Source: an uncultured Oceanospirillaceae bacterium (lineage in GTDB: Bacteria; Pseudomonadota; Gammaproteobacteria; Pseudomonadales; Balneatricaceae). From it: 64,000 nucleotides of DNA. The notes beneath the pieces are model-generated. The model searched no databases and was not told the DNA's origin. It saw only the letters and a list, made by a program, of their open reading frames with translations. Shown in pieces: positions 1 to 8,710 of the stretch (position 1 is its first letter; the number at the start of each line of letters is the position of its first letter). The translations under genes and the position numbers were made by a program. The stretch is from assembly GCA_937138495.1 (NCBI GenBank), contig CAKZPE010000006.1, positions 104,624-168,623 on the forward strand, in the 5' to 3' direction.

Positions 1-169
1 GTCTTAATTGTTCCCTTTTTTGCTGGATGAGCGGGTATGGATATGTACTCTGTGCCTGTTATTTTTCATTTTTGTGTGTCTGTTCTTGTCTGGTTTTTAT
101 CCCTACTCTGCTGCGATACCGGACCTGCCGGGCAGAACCGGTCTGCAGTTAATCAGAGAGTATCCGACG

Positions 170-1819
170 ATGTATCAATACGACGAACTTGATCGCCAGG
201 TGGTGAATAACCGAGTGCAGCAGTTCAGGGGGCAAATGAACCGTTATTTGTCCGGTGAGTTGAGTGAGGAAGCTTTTTTACCCTTGCGCTTGCAAAATGG
301 CCTGTATATCCAGAAGCATGCCCCTATGCTGCGTGTTGCCGTGCCATACGGCATGATGTCAGCACAGCAGTTACGGCGAATGGCTGAGGTGTGTGACCGT
401 TATGACAAGGGATACTGTCACATTACTACCCGGCAGAATATTCAGTTCAACTGGGTAAAAATGGAGGATGTTGCCGATATTCTCGATACCCTGGCGGACG
501 TTGAAATGCATGCCATCCAGACCAGCGGTAACTGTATCCGGAATACCACCTCAGACCCGCTGGCCGGTGTGGCGGCGGATGAACAGACTGACCCGCGGCC
601 GTATTGCGAAATTATCCGCCAGTGGTCGTCCTTACATCCGGAATTCGCATTCCTGCCCCGTAAGTTCAAGATAGCGGTTATTGGTGCAGCCGAGGACCGG
701 GCTTCCATTCAGCTTCATGATGTTGGTTTGCAACTGGTCAGAAATGCCGCCGGTGAAACCGGCTTCAAAGTCTGGGTTGGTGGCGGACTGGGACGGACCC
801 CGATGCTGGCGACTCTGATTTGGGATTTTTTGCCGCAGGCACATCTGTTGGGGTATCTGAAAGCCGTATTACGGGTGTATAACCGGTATGGCCGGCGTGA
901 CAACAAATATAAAGCACGGATTAAAATTCTGGTTAACAGCCTGGGAGCTGCAGACTTTTCAGCTCAGGTTGAGACGGAGTTTCAGCGGACGAATACGGAA
1001 GAGTTTCAGTTAACGGGTGCGGAGCTGGAGCATGCCCGCAGTTTCTTCACCGAACCTGCCTACGAACAATTGGACGCTGATGCTTGCAGCGATGAAGATG
1101 CCCCGCCGGCTTATCACCACTGGCTGCGCCGTAACGTCCGTGCGCACCGGGTAGCAGGCTATGCCATTGTCACCCTGTCACTGAAGTATCAGGGAACCGC
1201 GCCGGGAGATATCAGCAGTGAACAGCTTCGCCGGGCCGCCGATCTGGCAGAGCGTTTCTCTTTTGCGGAGGTGCGTAATACTCAGCAGCAGAATATTGTA
1301 CTCGCCGATGTGAAACGCAGTGACCTGTTTGCCCTCTGGCAGGAGGCCAGCCGGATGGAGCTGGCTGCCCCGACCATCGGCACACTGTCGGATGTCGTGT
1401 GCTGTCCGGGCGGTGATTTCTGTGGGTTGGCCAATGCCCGTTCTTTGCCGATTAATACCGCTATTCAGCAGCGTTTTGATGATCTGGATTACCTCTATGA
1501 CCTCGGGGATCTCAGCCTGCGCATTTCCGGTTGTATTAACGCCTGTGCACATCACCACATTGCCAATATCGGCATTCTGGGGGTGGATAAAAAAGGCGAA
1601 GAGTTTTATCAGCTGACGCTGGGCGGTGAGACCGGAAAGCGGTCGCAGATCGGTAAGGTGCTGGGGCCGTCAATTCCACTGGACGCTGTACCGGATGCGC
1701 TGGAAGCCATCGTGGATGTTTTCGTTGAGCAACGCCATGAGGATGAACCTTTTATATCAACCTATCAGCGAATCGGTAAAGACAGATTTAAGGAGCGGGT
1801 CTATGCAACGGGTCATTAA
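170..1819 (+). CDS. cysI: Siroheme/4Fe-4S sulfite (or nitrite) reductase, CysI-like
   Basis: Cytoplasmic hemoprotein predicted to reduce sulfite to sulfide (or nitrite to ammonia) with six electrons. The C-terminal third has the paired cysteine signature for the siroheme-bridged 4Fe-4S cluster: CPGGDFC (CX5C), then GCINACAHH (CX3C). The N-terminal ferredoxin-like half has the siroheme-pocket stretch HITTRQNIQ. The track ORF begins at a TTG at base 8, but I place the start at the ATG at 170: it has GAGAG upstream, gives about 549 residues (usual length), and removes an unlikely hydrophobic leader. The next gene overlaps it by 17 bases and encodes DUF934, the usual partner of this CysI class in pseudomonads. 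Sulfite versus nitrite specificity cannot be read from the sequence; sulfite is favoured by the DUF934 neighbour. Confidence 0.88.
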   Translation: MYQYDELDRQVVNNRVQQFRGQMNRYLSGELSEEAFLPLRLQNGLYIQKHAPMLRVAVPYGMMSAQQLRRMAEVCDRYDKGYCHITTRQNIQFNWVKMEDVADILDTLADVEMHAIQTSGNCIRNTTSDPLAGVAADEQTDPRPYCEIIRQWSSLHPEFAFLPRKFKIAVIGAAEDRASIQLHDVGLQLVRNAAGETGFKVWVGGGLGRTPMLATLIWDFLPQAHLLGYLKAVLRVYNRYGRRDNKYKARIKILVNSLGAADFSAQVETEFQRTNTEEFQLTGAELEHARSFFTEPAYEQLDADACSDEDAPPAYHHWLRRNVRAHRVAGYAIVTLSLKYQGTAPGDISSEQLRRAADLAERFSFAEVRNTQQQNIVLADVKRSDLFALWQEASRMELAAPTIGTLSDVVCCPGGDFCGLANARSLPINTAIQQRFDDLDYLYDLGDLSLRISGCINACAHHHIANIGILGVDKKGEEFYQLTLGGETGKRSQIGKVLGPSIPLDAVPDALEAIVDVFVEQRHEDEPFISTYQRIGKDRFKERVYATGH

Positions 1820-2315
1820 GCAGCAAGAAAAGGATGGTCAGCATGACCCGTGGCAGTTACTGACGGACGTGTCGGCAGACTTTGTGCCTGCCGGGGATAC
1901 GGATTATATTTTGCCGCTTAGCGCCTGGCAGTTGCTGGCACCTGAATTTAAAGGCTTTCAGCGGATACCGGGGGTCTGGCTGGAGGCGGATATTGAACTG
2001 GAACCACTGGCAGAGGTCTTTACGGCAGCTCCGCTGGTGGCGGTGGCCTTTCCGGCCTTTGTGGATGGCAGCGGCTTTTCCACCGGCTCGCTGATCCGTG
2101 AAATGTTCAGCTATAAAGGAGAGTTGCGGGCATTCGGCAGCCTGCTGAGTGACCAGCTAGGGTATCTGCGCCGCTGTGGATATGACAGCGTGGTTCTGCC
2201 GGATGATCAGGATATGGATATCGCTATACAGCAGTTTAACGCGGATATGGTTAGCTATCAGGGGGATGTTTTACAGCCATATACCCCGTTCAGACGCCGG
2301 ATATCGGCAGACTGA
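1803..2315 (+). CDS. DUF934 protein, sulfite-reductase partner
   Basis: About 170 residues of the DUF934 (COG3749) family, which is almost always encoded directly after CysI-type reductases and is thought to help sulfite reduction; its biochemical role is not established. The diagnostic core is FVDGSGFSTGSLIRE, then a YKGELRAFGSLLSDQL-like segment and an RRCGYDS stretch. The track extends the ORF back to 1626, inside cysI. The ATG at 1803 is the plausible start because it gives the normal family length and a short 17-base overlap that indicates translational coupling. A strong terminator follows 8 bases after the stop, so the pair is a two-gene operon. No signal peptide or membrane segment is visible. 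Confidence 0.85.
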   Translation: MQRVIKQQEKDGQHDPWQLLTDVSADFVPAGDTDYILPLSAWQLLAPEFKGFQRIPGVWLEADIELEPLAEVFTAAPLVAVAFPAFVDGSGFSTGSLIREMFSYKGELRAFGSLLSDQLGYLRRCGYDSVVLPDDQDMDIAIQQFNADMVSYQGDVLQPYTPFRRRISAD

Positions 2316-2322
2316 TGTGGAT

Positions 2323-2352
2323 AAAAAAACGGCAAGGGCTTGCCGTTTTTTG
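2323..2352 (+). terminator. Rho-independent terminator after the cysI operon
   Basis: The arms ACGGCAAG and CTTGCCGT form a perfect stem around a short loop, preceded by an A-run and followed by six T. It lies directly after the DUF934 stop codon. Confidence 0.9.
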
Positions 2353-2455
2353 CTTTCTGCCGTCAGGAAAAGAAATATGTCACTGTTTATTTGTACGTAA
2401 AATCAGTGGTTTAACACTGAAAACTCAACTCGGGAATATATCTTGCTTGGTATCT

Positions 2456-2475
2456 CCTCCCTGATATAAAGGAGG
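2456..2475 (+). promoter_or_regulatory. Possible hairpin sequestering a strong ribosome-binding site
   Basis: CCTCC and GGAGG flank a 10-base loop. The 3' arm is the Shine-Dalgarno sequence of the gene starting at 2483, eight bases before its ATG. The stem is only 5 bp, so translational masking is a suggestion only. Confidence 0.3.
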
Positions 2476-2482
2476 CAGTAGC

Positions 2483-2935
2483 ATGAATGTCGGAGCGATA
2501 GGCAATGCCGTTGTAGATTTTTTTGGCGGTGCTCAGGCACGTCCGCAGCCGAAGGATATCGCCACGGATTTGGCCAACCGTGTAGAGCGGGGTGAAATTG
2601 ATGCGGCAAAGTTCGCAGAACGTCTGGAAGGCCGGTACGGAGAGCGTGCTGTTGGCATTATCCGGGATGATGGCAGTGTGGATGTAAAAAGGCTCAGTGC
2701 ATTACTGGAAACGTCGGCACCGGCGCCCAGACGACAACCCGGTGCAGTACCGTCCGGTCCTGCGCTTAACGGCCAGGAAACCCTTCAGACTCAGCTGATA
2801 AATGAGTTTGGCAATGACGCCGCCGCAAAAGTAATTGATACCGACGGTAAAGTGGATTTTGGTGCTCTGGTAGATCTGGTGAAAGATGCGCCGCCAACGC
2901 GGGTTGGGCCCGGATATCTGAACGAAAAAGTCTGA
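2483..2935 (+). CDS. Unknown 150-residue protein with an internal repeat
   Basis: I do not recognise a family. The protein is soluble-looking and acidic, without a signal peptide or membrane segment. Two stretches resemble each other: residues about 47-75 (GRYGERAVGIIRDDGSVDVK) and 104-132 (NEFGNDAAAKVIDTDGKVDF). Each is a helix followed by a [RD]-[DT]-[DG]-G-x-VD turn and another helix, so a small domain seems to have been duplicated. A Pro/Arg/Ala-rich linker (residues 78-97) joins them. The start is firm because a full GGAGG lies 8 bases upstream. The gene is monocistronic, between two hairpin terminators. The DG-x-VD turns hint at metal binding but lack a complete EF-hand loop. Confidence 0.7.
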   Translation: MNVGAIGNAVVDFFGGAQARPQPKDIATDLANRVERGEIDAAKFAERLEGRYGERAVGIIRDDGSVDVKRLSALLETSAPAPRRQPGAVPSGPALNGQETLQTQLINEFGNDAAAKVIDTDGKVDFGALVDLVKDAPPTRVGPGYLNEKV

Positions 2936-2958
2936 CCTGACTCTGCAGCAGCGAACCT

Positions 2959-2987
2959 TTCGCCAGCCGGTCGGTAAGGCTGGCGAA
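2959..2987. terminator. Strong intergenic hairpin between convergent genes
   Basis: TTCGCCAGCC and GGCTGGCGAA form a perfect 10-bp stem with a 9-base loop, 24 bases after the stop of the 150-residue protein. There is no long T-run, so it may be a weak bidirectional terminator or an RNA 3'-end stabiliser. Confidence 0.5.
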
Positions 2988-3088
2988 TTGTCAGGTTTAT
3001 CGGCTGTGTGATGTGTTTTCAGCTGTTTAGGCAGAGGTACGCACAGATGACTGCATCTGTTGTGATCAGGCTGGCCTGTGTTCTGGCC

Positions 3089-4312
3089 CTAGGGGTGCGT
3101 CGATGAGCCTGCCGCGGATTGAACAGGGTTGTTGCGTCTGATAAACGCCCCTGTGGCCATCAGTGCCAGCACAACCGCGTTTGCGGTTAATACCCAGTAA
3201 GCGATATCCAGCGCGCCGGTAGACTCCCGCACCCAGCCGACCATCAGGTTGCCGGATGCACCGCCCAGACCGGCTGTAATCATACAGACACTGCTGATCT
3301 GCATCGTCACCGTGGAGCTGTAGACCTTACTCAGCCAGCCGGAAACGATACCCCAGATCGGGAAGTACATAATGCCGTAGCTGATGCCGGCAAGCAGCGC
3401 AAAGCTGTGCTGATCAAACAGAAACGCCATCAGCCCCAGCGCAAAGGCAGAACAGATGAGCAACAGGGCAAAGTGATGCCCGAAGCGGTCTGCCAGGCGG
3501 CCTATTGTGAGGCCGGCGATCATGCCGGAAATGCCGATGGCGCTCCAGGTATAGCCCCCCAGATCCCCCGGTAAACCGAGTTCAGCCAGATAAATATTCA
3601 GCCAGTTGGCGAAGGGAATAGTGGAAAAGCACACGGCAAAACAGATCAGGCAGGCAAAGCGTGCAAGCGGTTCAAAGAGTACCGTTTTCAGTAATGCCGG
3701 AATGCTCAGGCTGTTTCTGACCGCCGGAGTATCGGAGTCTGTCTGTCGGGCTGCGGCACCGATAAGCCCCAGCTTTTTGAGCAAAAACCAGTTCGCGATG
3801 ATCACGCAGATTCCGAAAGCCGCCGCAATTTGCCAGCCCGCCCGCCAGCCCAGCTGAGGCACAATAAACAGCAGTAGCAGACCGTTAAAACTGCAGCACC
3901 AGGCAGTACCGCTGGCGGCGGCTGACAGATAAGTCGCACACTTTTCAATGGGCCCGCAGCGGCTGATGACTTCAACAATGGTGCTCCAGCTGATGGATGC
4001 GCTGGCGGACAGCAACGCCAGCGCGATCAGGATCAGCAACGGATCTGAGAGGACTGAAATGGCAAACAGCATGACAGTGATGTTGGTGGCAGTAAACATT
4101 GCCAGCCGGGCAGAGCCAATGCGTTCCCCCAGGGTACTGATCAGCAACGCACCACCAAGATAGGCCAGTTGTGAAAGCGCACCGATGGCTGCGATATGCC
4201 AGTTAGTGAAGGCAATATCTTCACGCATCAGCGGGGCAAGGCTGGCAAACAGGAAGATGCCAAATCCGTGACTGATGAACTGGTTCATACCAAAAACGAA
4301 TGCCATGTGCAT
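3089..4312 (-). CDS. MFS transporter, 12 TM, YbfB/MFS_1-like
   Basis: A 407-residue major facilitator superfamily permease of the inner membrane. About twelve hydrophobic segments run along the whole length, with the characteristic loop motif GERIGSARLA after TM2 and the equivalent GRLADRFGHHF after TM8. The N-terminus (MNQFISHGFGIFLFASL) resembles the YbfB/MFS_1-like branch, whose substrates are mostly unknown. The ORF begins at an ATG without a clear Shine-Dalgarno; an internal Met at residue 9 is an alternative start. It is transcribed away from the two-component operon and shares a 280-base regulatory gap with it. Substrate cannot be assigned. Confidence 0.8.
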   Translation of the reverse strand: MHMAFVFGMNQFISHGFGIFLFASLAPLMREDIAFTNWHIAAIGALSQLAYLGGALLISTLGERIGSARLAMFTATNITVMLFAISVLSDPLLILIALALLSASASISWSTIVEVISRCGPIEKCATYLSAAASGTAWCCSFNGLLLLFIVPQLGWRAGWQIAAAFGICVIIANWFLLKKLGLIGAAARQTDSDTPAVRNSLSIPALLKTVLFEPLARFACLICFAVCFSTIPFANWLNIYLAELGLPGDLGGYTWSAIGISGMIAGLTIGRLADRFGHHFALLLICSAFALGLMAFLFDQHSFALLAGISYGIMYFPIWGIVSGWLSKVYSSTVTMQISSVCMITAGLGGASGNLMVGWVRESTGALDIAYWVLTANAVVLALMATGAFIRRNNPVQSAAGSSTHP

Positions 4313-4473
4313 TGGGGTAAAATCTCTTAACAGGCCTGATTGTGAAGCGATCTGGCTATAAAAGTGGGCATCGTAGTCCCGTAAGGAGGCAATGGCAAAA
4401 TAAATTTCAGAAATAATTCTTATCGTTGATAAAGGCCCCTGTTTATAAGGAATTCCGGGCAGAAAGCAGATGG

Positions 4474-4519
4474 TTTAACGCGTATTAACAGCACCGACTG
4501 TCAGGTTAATTTACTTAAC
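4474..4519 (+). promoter_or_regulatory. Tandem TTAAC elements upstream of the two-component operon
   Basis: TTTAAC-N4-ATTAAC lies at 4474-4489, the TTAAC cores spaced by exactly one helical turn (10 bases). A second pair, TTAAT then TTAAC, lies at 4506-4519 with 9-base spacing. The same arrangement occurs at 6710-6725 before the TonB receptor. Direct repeats at about one turn are the usual binding site of OmpR/PmrA/QseB-type regulators, and the PmrA/QseB box has a TTAA core. I infer autoregulation by the response regulator encoded at 4593. Confidence 0.5.
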
Positions 4520-4592
4520 TTTTTTGCAAATGGTTTTTATTTGCATTTCTATCCGATAAGCTTGCGGCCCTCAGACGGAGGGGGATCATTTG

Positions 4593-5300
4593 ATGCAAGC
4601 TTCAGTGGCGCAGCGGCCGAATATACTAATTATTGAAGATGACCGTGGGCTGAGTGATGAGCTGGCCATGCAGTTGGGGGAGTCCGGCTATCAGGCACGG
4701 CAGTGTTATGACGGCGACAGTGGTCTGGATACGGCACTGAACGATCAGTTCAGTCTGATCTTACTGGATGTTCTGTTGCCCGGGCTGGACGGCTTTGCCC
4801 TGCTTAACCGGTTACGTCAGTTTTGCTCAACACCGGTGATAATGCTGACCGCCCGGGGGGCCGAAGAAGACCGTATCAGCGGTTTTAAGTGCGGTGCTGA
4901 CGATTACCTGCCCAAACCTTTCAGCATTACTGAACTGATGTTACGGATTGACGCGGTGATCCGGCGCTCTGCCGGCCAGCGTGCGCTTCAGGCCGGTGCG
5001 GCTCAGCAGCTGCGGTTTGATGCTTTAATTCTGGATAAAACCGAACAGCAGGTGGCGTATCAGGATCAGCAACTGGTGCTGACAGATATGGAATTTCGCC
5101 TGCTATGGATGCTGATTGAATGCCGGGGGGAGGTGCAGAGTAAATCTCATCTTTATCAGCAACTGATGCAGCGACCGTTCAGCCGTTATGACCGCAGTAT
5201 TGATATGCATATCAGTAACCTGCGCCGTAAGCTTAAAAAAGCCGGGTTTGCTGCCAGTCGCCTGGTGACCATGCACGGTCAGGGGTACTGTCTGAAATGA
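4593..5300 (+). CDS. OmpR/PhoB-family response regulator
   Basis: A two-domain transcription factor of 235 residues. The receiver domain has the acidic pair at residues 16-17 (IIEDD), the phospho-acceptor Asp at 59 (LILLDVLLPGLDG), and Lys in YLPKPF. The C-terminal winged helix has the typical RYDRSIDMHISNLRRKL recognition segment and ends GQGYCLK. The track starts at a TTG at 4590; the adjacent ATG at 4593 is preferred because GGAGGGGG lies about 8 bases before it. It overlaps the sensor kinase gene by four bases (ATGA). The linked target is probably the TonB receptor cluster, based on the shared tandem operator. QseB/PmrA-type specificity is inference. Confidence 0.9.
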   Translation: MQASVAQRPNILIIEDDRGLSDELAMQLGESGYQARQCYDGDSGLDTALNDQFSLILLDVLLPGLDGFALLNRLRQFCSTPVIMLTARGAEEDRISGFKCGADDYLPKPFSITELMLRIDAVIRRSAGQRALQAGAAQQLRFDALILDKTEQQVAYQDQQLVLTDMEFRLLWMLIECRGEVQSKSHLYQQLMQRPFSRYDRSIDMHISNLRRKLKKAGFAASRLVTMHGQGYCLK

Positions 5301-6670
5301 GCCGTAAGCTATTCTGGAAACAGAGTCTGATCTTGTCGCTGGGCAGTATTGTGCTGGTCTGGCTGGTATCCGCGCTGAGTCTGAAAATTGAAAATAATGT
5401 CAGCAAGCTTGCAGCGGAGCATAAAGCAGAGCTGCGGGCCTGGGGGCAAGAAGCAGAAAACCTGATACAACAGGGTGACCGGGCAGCCGCGAGCCGCTGG
5501 GTGAATGCACTCAGGGCTGAAGAAGGCGTGTTTGTCAGCATTGTCCGGGTCAGTGAAGAGACACTGGTCGATTTTGACGTTGAGATGCACCGTAGCCAGA
5601 GTATGGAGCTGGGACGTAGCGTTGACTGGGGCATTCACCTGTATCACGACAATCCGCTGATGGAGCTGCCATTCAGGGATGACGACAGTATTTCACTGGT
5701 GGTTGAATTACCGCAGCGGATGCGGCCGGGCCAGTGGTGGCCATATATACATTTCGCCCTGCATACGCTGGCACCGCTGTTACTGATGATTGTGATCAGC
5801 GTGCTGCTTTACCGGCACTTTATGCGGCCCCTGCAGCAACTGGAACATGCTACCCGCCAGTTTATGGCCGGCGATTTTGCGATCAGGGTCGGGCCGCAGT
5901 TAAAGGGCCGCAGTGATGAGCTGGCAAAACTGGCAGCAACCTTTGATGCCATGGCTGCCCGCATTGGCTCGCTGATTCAGACCCAGCGACATCTGATTAA
6001 TGACTTATCCCATGAATTGCGCACACCGTTACAGCGGTTGAGCCTGGCGCTCAGTTCCGGACGGGCGGATAAAGAACAGCGGATTTACCGTGAAGCCGGG
6101 CTGATGCAGAAACTGGTGGAAGATACCCTGTCGCTGGCCTGGCTGGACAATGCCGCCTATAAGCCGGAGCCCGTGCCGGTGGATATCCGTGCGCTGCTCG
6201 AAGTGATTGTTGACGATGCCCGGTTTGAATACCCCGACCGGGACATTCAGTTGCAGGTGCCCGATCAGCAAATATGGATTGCCGGCAGTGAACGCAGCCT
6301 TGGGCAGGCCTGTGAAAATATTATCCGTAACGCTGTACGCCATTCACCGGACGGTCCGGTCACCGTCAGGCTTATCTGGCAGGCGGGAGCGGTTGAAATA
6401 TCGGTGCGTGATCAGGGGCCGGGTGTGCCTGAGGCGATGCTGGATGCGATCTTTAAACCTTTCTTCCGTGTGGATAAGTCCCGTGAGCGGGAAGCCGGTG
6501 GCTTTGGGCTGGGCCTTGCACTGGCCCGGCGCCAGCTGGAGAGCATTGCTGCAGGGGTTAAGGCGCAGAACTGTGAGGGCGGGCTGGAAATCATTATTGA
6601 CCGGTTAGTGACCGTGCCTCCGGATCCGCAGCAAGCACCAGCAATAACCGCCAGTAACAACTGCCAGTAA
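5297..6670 (+). CDS. Membrane sensor histidine kinase
   Basis: A 457-residue inner-membrane kinase that phosphorylates the preceding regulator. TM1 spans about residues 8-27 and TM2 about 152-172; between them is a roughly 120-residue periplasmic sensor with no family I recognise. A HAMP segment follows (RPLQQLEHATRQFMAGDF), then the HisKA site NDLSHELRTPLQ with phospho-acceptor His near residue 239. The ATPase has an N-box (IIRNAVRHSP), a G1 box (DQGPGVPE), an F-box-like FKPFFR, and G2 (GFGLGLALA). All catalytic boxes look intact. The periplasmic loop lacks an obvious acidic iron-binding ExxE motif, so the signal is unknown. Confidence 0.9.
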   Translation: MSRKLFWKQSLILSLGSIVLVWLVSALSLKIENNVSKLAAEHKAELRAWGQEAENLIQQGDRAAASRWVNALRAEEGVFVSIVRVSEETLVDFDVEMHRSQSMELGRSVDWGIHLYHDNPLMELPFRDDDSISLVVELPQRMRPGQWWPYIHFALHTLAPLLLMIVISVLLYRHFMRPLQQLEHATRQFMAGDFAIRVGPQLKGRSDELAKLAATFDAMAARIGSLIQTQRHLINDLSHELRTPLQRLSLALSSGRADKEQRIYREAGLMQKLVEDTLSLAWLDNAAYKPEPVPVDIRALLEVIVDDARFEYPDRDIQLQVPDQQIWIAGSERSLGQACENIIRNAVRHSPDGPVTVRLIWQAGAVEISVRDQGPGVPEAMLDAIFKPFFRVDKSREREAGGFGLGLALARRQLESIAAGVKAQNCEGGLEIIIDRLVTVPPDPQQAPAITASNNCQ

Positions 6671-6709
6671 CAAATAGCTAAGATGTAAAACATGTAAAGC
6701 TACTGTCAA

Positions 6710-6761
6710 TTTAACTCCAGTTAACAATAATCGTTCGCATTCGTTTTCAAGTTAACCGGAG
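6710..6761 (+). promoter_or_regulatory. Receptor promoter: TTTAAC-N4-GTTAAC element and inverted repeat over the RBS
   Basis: TTTAAC-N4-GTTAAC at 6710-6725 matches the element at 4474-4489 in sequence and 10-base phasing. In addition, CTCCAGTTAAC (6715-6725) is the near-perfect reverse complement of GTTAACCGGAG (6751-6761; 10 of 11 positions), and the second arm includes the GGAG Shine-Dalgarno of the receptor gene. The region could act as DNA operator, RNA hairpin, or both. The intervening AATAATCGTTCGCATTCGT is a poor Fur-box match. Confidence 0.45.
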
Positions 6762-6771
6762 TACACCTATC

Positions 6772-8697
6772 ATGTCCCTCAGATTGCCTGTGAACCGGCT
6801 GGCGTCGGCGGTTGCAATAGCAACGGCCATGCAGGCCGGCGCTGTCTTTGCGCAGGAAACTATCCTGATCACCGGAAAGCCCGTCGATCCCAATCAGACC
6901 ACTATCACTCAGGAACAGCTGGAGCAGTATCAGGCCACTAATCTGGAAGATATTTTCAGTCAGGACCCTGACGTCCGGGTTGGTGGCAGCTTTGGTGTTG
7001 CCCAGAAGGTCTATGTGCGCGGCATAGAAGATACCATGCTGAATGTGACGGTAGACGGCGCAACCCAGGCAGGCTACCTTTTTCACCATCAGGGACGTTT
7101 GTCCGTGGAGCCTGAACTGCTGAAACAGGTGGAAGTGAATGCCGGTGCAGGCCTTGCGACAGACGGGCCGGGCGCACTGGGCGGCGCTATCCGCTTTATC
7201 ACCAAAGACCCTGAAGACCTGCTGCGTGAAGGTGAAGATGTTGGCGCACTGGTTAAGCTGAGTTACTTTGATAACACTGGCGGTGGTAAAGCCAGTACCA
7301 GTATTTTTGGCCGCCTGAGTGATGATGTATCTGTACTGACCTCATTCTCCAAGACCGATACCGGTGAAATTGTCGACGGTGACGGCAACACGCTGGATAA
7401 CACCAAAACAGAGCAGGACAATGCCTATCTGAAGCTGGTGGCAAAACTGGATGAGAGCCAGACCCTGCGTTTCAGCCATGAAGCCCGCTATGACGATGGC
7501 CGCCGCAATGTACGGCCACATTTTGTGGCTGCTGGCTGGAACCAGGCGAATGAGCAGCAGAGCCGCCGGAATACCACCAATGTGCAGTACAACCTGAATA
7601 CTGACAATCCGCTGGTGGACCTTCAGACCAACGTTTATTACACCAAAAGCTACCTGACTCAGACGCCGGACAGCGGTGCCAAAGACGGCGCGGGTGTTAA
7701 GAGCATGGGTCTTAATGCGCACAATACCTTCGATCTGGGTGAGCATAAGCTGGTGGTGGGCACCGACCTGCGCCGCGATACCGGCTATTACATTAACAAC
7801 ACCAGCACCACCGGCCCAAGTCAGGATGAAGTGCTGGATCTGGTTGGCCTCTATGTTCAGGATCACTACCAGCTCAGCGATGCGACCTTGCTGACTGCCG
7901 GATTGCGTTACGATAGCTATCAGCTGAACGACAGTACCGGTCAGGATATTGATTCTGACGGTTTTAGCCCGAATGTCGGGGTACGTTACAGCGTCAGCGA
8001 AAACCTGGATCTGCATGCCAGTTATGCACAGGCCTACCGGGGTGTCGGGATCAAAGAGGCTTATCTGCTGAACTTTGCGACCTATGGAGACAATGTTAAA
8101 GCGGAAGAAGCGGAAAACATTGAGTTCGGTTTCGACTATGAAAAGGATGACCTGACCTTCAGCGCCACGGCGTTCTACAGTGAAATTGACAACCCGCTAC
8201 GCCGTACCAGCCGCAGCGTGATTACCAATGATGGCAAGGTGAAGAACAAGGGTATTACTGCCCGTGTGGGGTATGACTGGGACCGTACCCGGGCCAGTGT
8301 GGGTTACAGTCATATTCGTCCGACCCTTAACGGTGAACCGCTGAGTGACGGCACCATGTCGGTGGGCACCGCGGTTGGTGATACGCTCAGCCTGAATCTG
8401 GAACATGATCTGCCAAACTATGATCTGCAGCTGGGCTGGTCGTCCCGTCTGGTACAGCGTCTGGAACGGGTTGCATCAGGCCGAACCGACAAGCCGGGTT
8501 ACGGTGTGCATGATGCTTTCGCCAAATGGTTACCGACCGGCACTGAAGACCTTGCCCTGACCGTCACGGTGAAGAACCTGTTCGATAAGCAATATCTGGA
8601 TCATGCCAGCTACGGTGTCGATACCGACGATGGCAGCATCATCGGCTTGCCGGAACCGGGCCGGGACGTTCGCCTGACACTGGCTATGCGTTTCTGA
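6772..8697 (+). CDS. TonB-dependent outer-membrane receptor
   Basis: A 641-residue outer-membrane gated porin for high-affinity uptake energised by TonB. The signal peptide ends near AVFAQ, followed at once by a TonB-box-like ETILIT. The plug domain covers about residues 40-150, with the typical VYVRGIEDTMLNVTVDG and ...GALGGAIRFITKD segments. The rest is beta-barrel sequence with alternating aromatic strands and a terminal Phe (LTLAMRF). The gene follows the two-component system by 100 bases and precedes PepSY, DUF2271 and DUF4198 genes, a grouping that points to an iron-siderophore or other metal complex. The ligand is not identifiable. GGAG precedes the ATG by 8 bases. Confidence 0.9.
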   Translation: MSLRLPVNRLASAVAIATAMQAGAVFAQETILITGKPVDPNQTTITQEQLEQYQATNLEDIFSQDPDVRVGGSFGVAQKVYVRGIEDTMLNVTVDGATQAGYLFHHQGRLSVEPELLKQVEVNAGAGLATDGPGALGGAIRFITKDPEDLLREGEDVGALVKLSYFDNTGGGKASTSIFGRLSDDVSVLTSFSKTDTGEIVDGDGNTLDNTKTEQDNAYLKLVAKLDESQTLRFSHEARYDDGRRNVRPHFVAAGWNQANEQQSRRNTTNVQYNLNTDNPLVDLQTNVYYTKSYLTQTPDSGAKDGAGVKSMGLNAHNTFDLGEHKLVVGTDLRRDTGYYINNTSTTGPSQDEVLDLVGLYVQDHYQLSDATLLTAGLRYDSYQLNDSTGQDIDSDGFSPNVGVRYSVSENLDLHASYAQAYRGVGIKEAYLLNFATYGDNVKAEEAENIEFGFDYEKDDLTFSATAFYSEIDNPLRRTSRSVITNDGKVKNKGITARVGYDWDRTRASVGYSHIRPTLNGEPLSDGTMSVGTAVGDTLSLNLEHDLPNYDLQLGWSSRLVQRLERVASGRTDKPGYGVHDAFAKWLPTGTEDLALTVTVKNLFDKQYLDHASYGVDTDDGSIIGLPEPGRDVRLTLAMRF

Positions 8698-8710
8698 ATC
8701 GTTTTTAGCG

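Noticed and set aside
8-169. N-terminal extension of the sulfite reductase ORF with a hydrophobic, membrane-like stretch
   Set aside because: It starts at TTG without a ribosome site, would put a membrane helix on a cytosolic family, and the ATG at 170 gives normal length.
6729-6747. Fur box before the TonB receptor
   Set aside because: AATAATCGTTCGCATTCGT matches the 19-base Fur consensus at only about half the positions.
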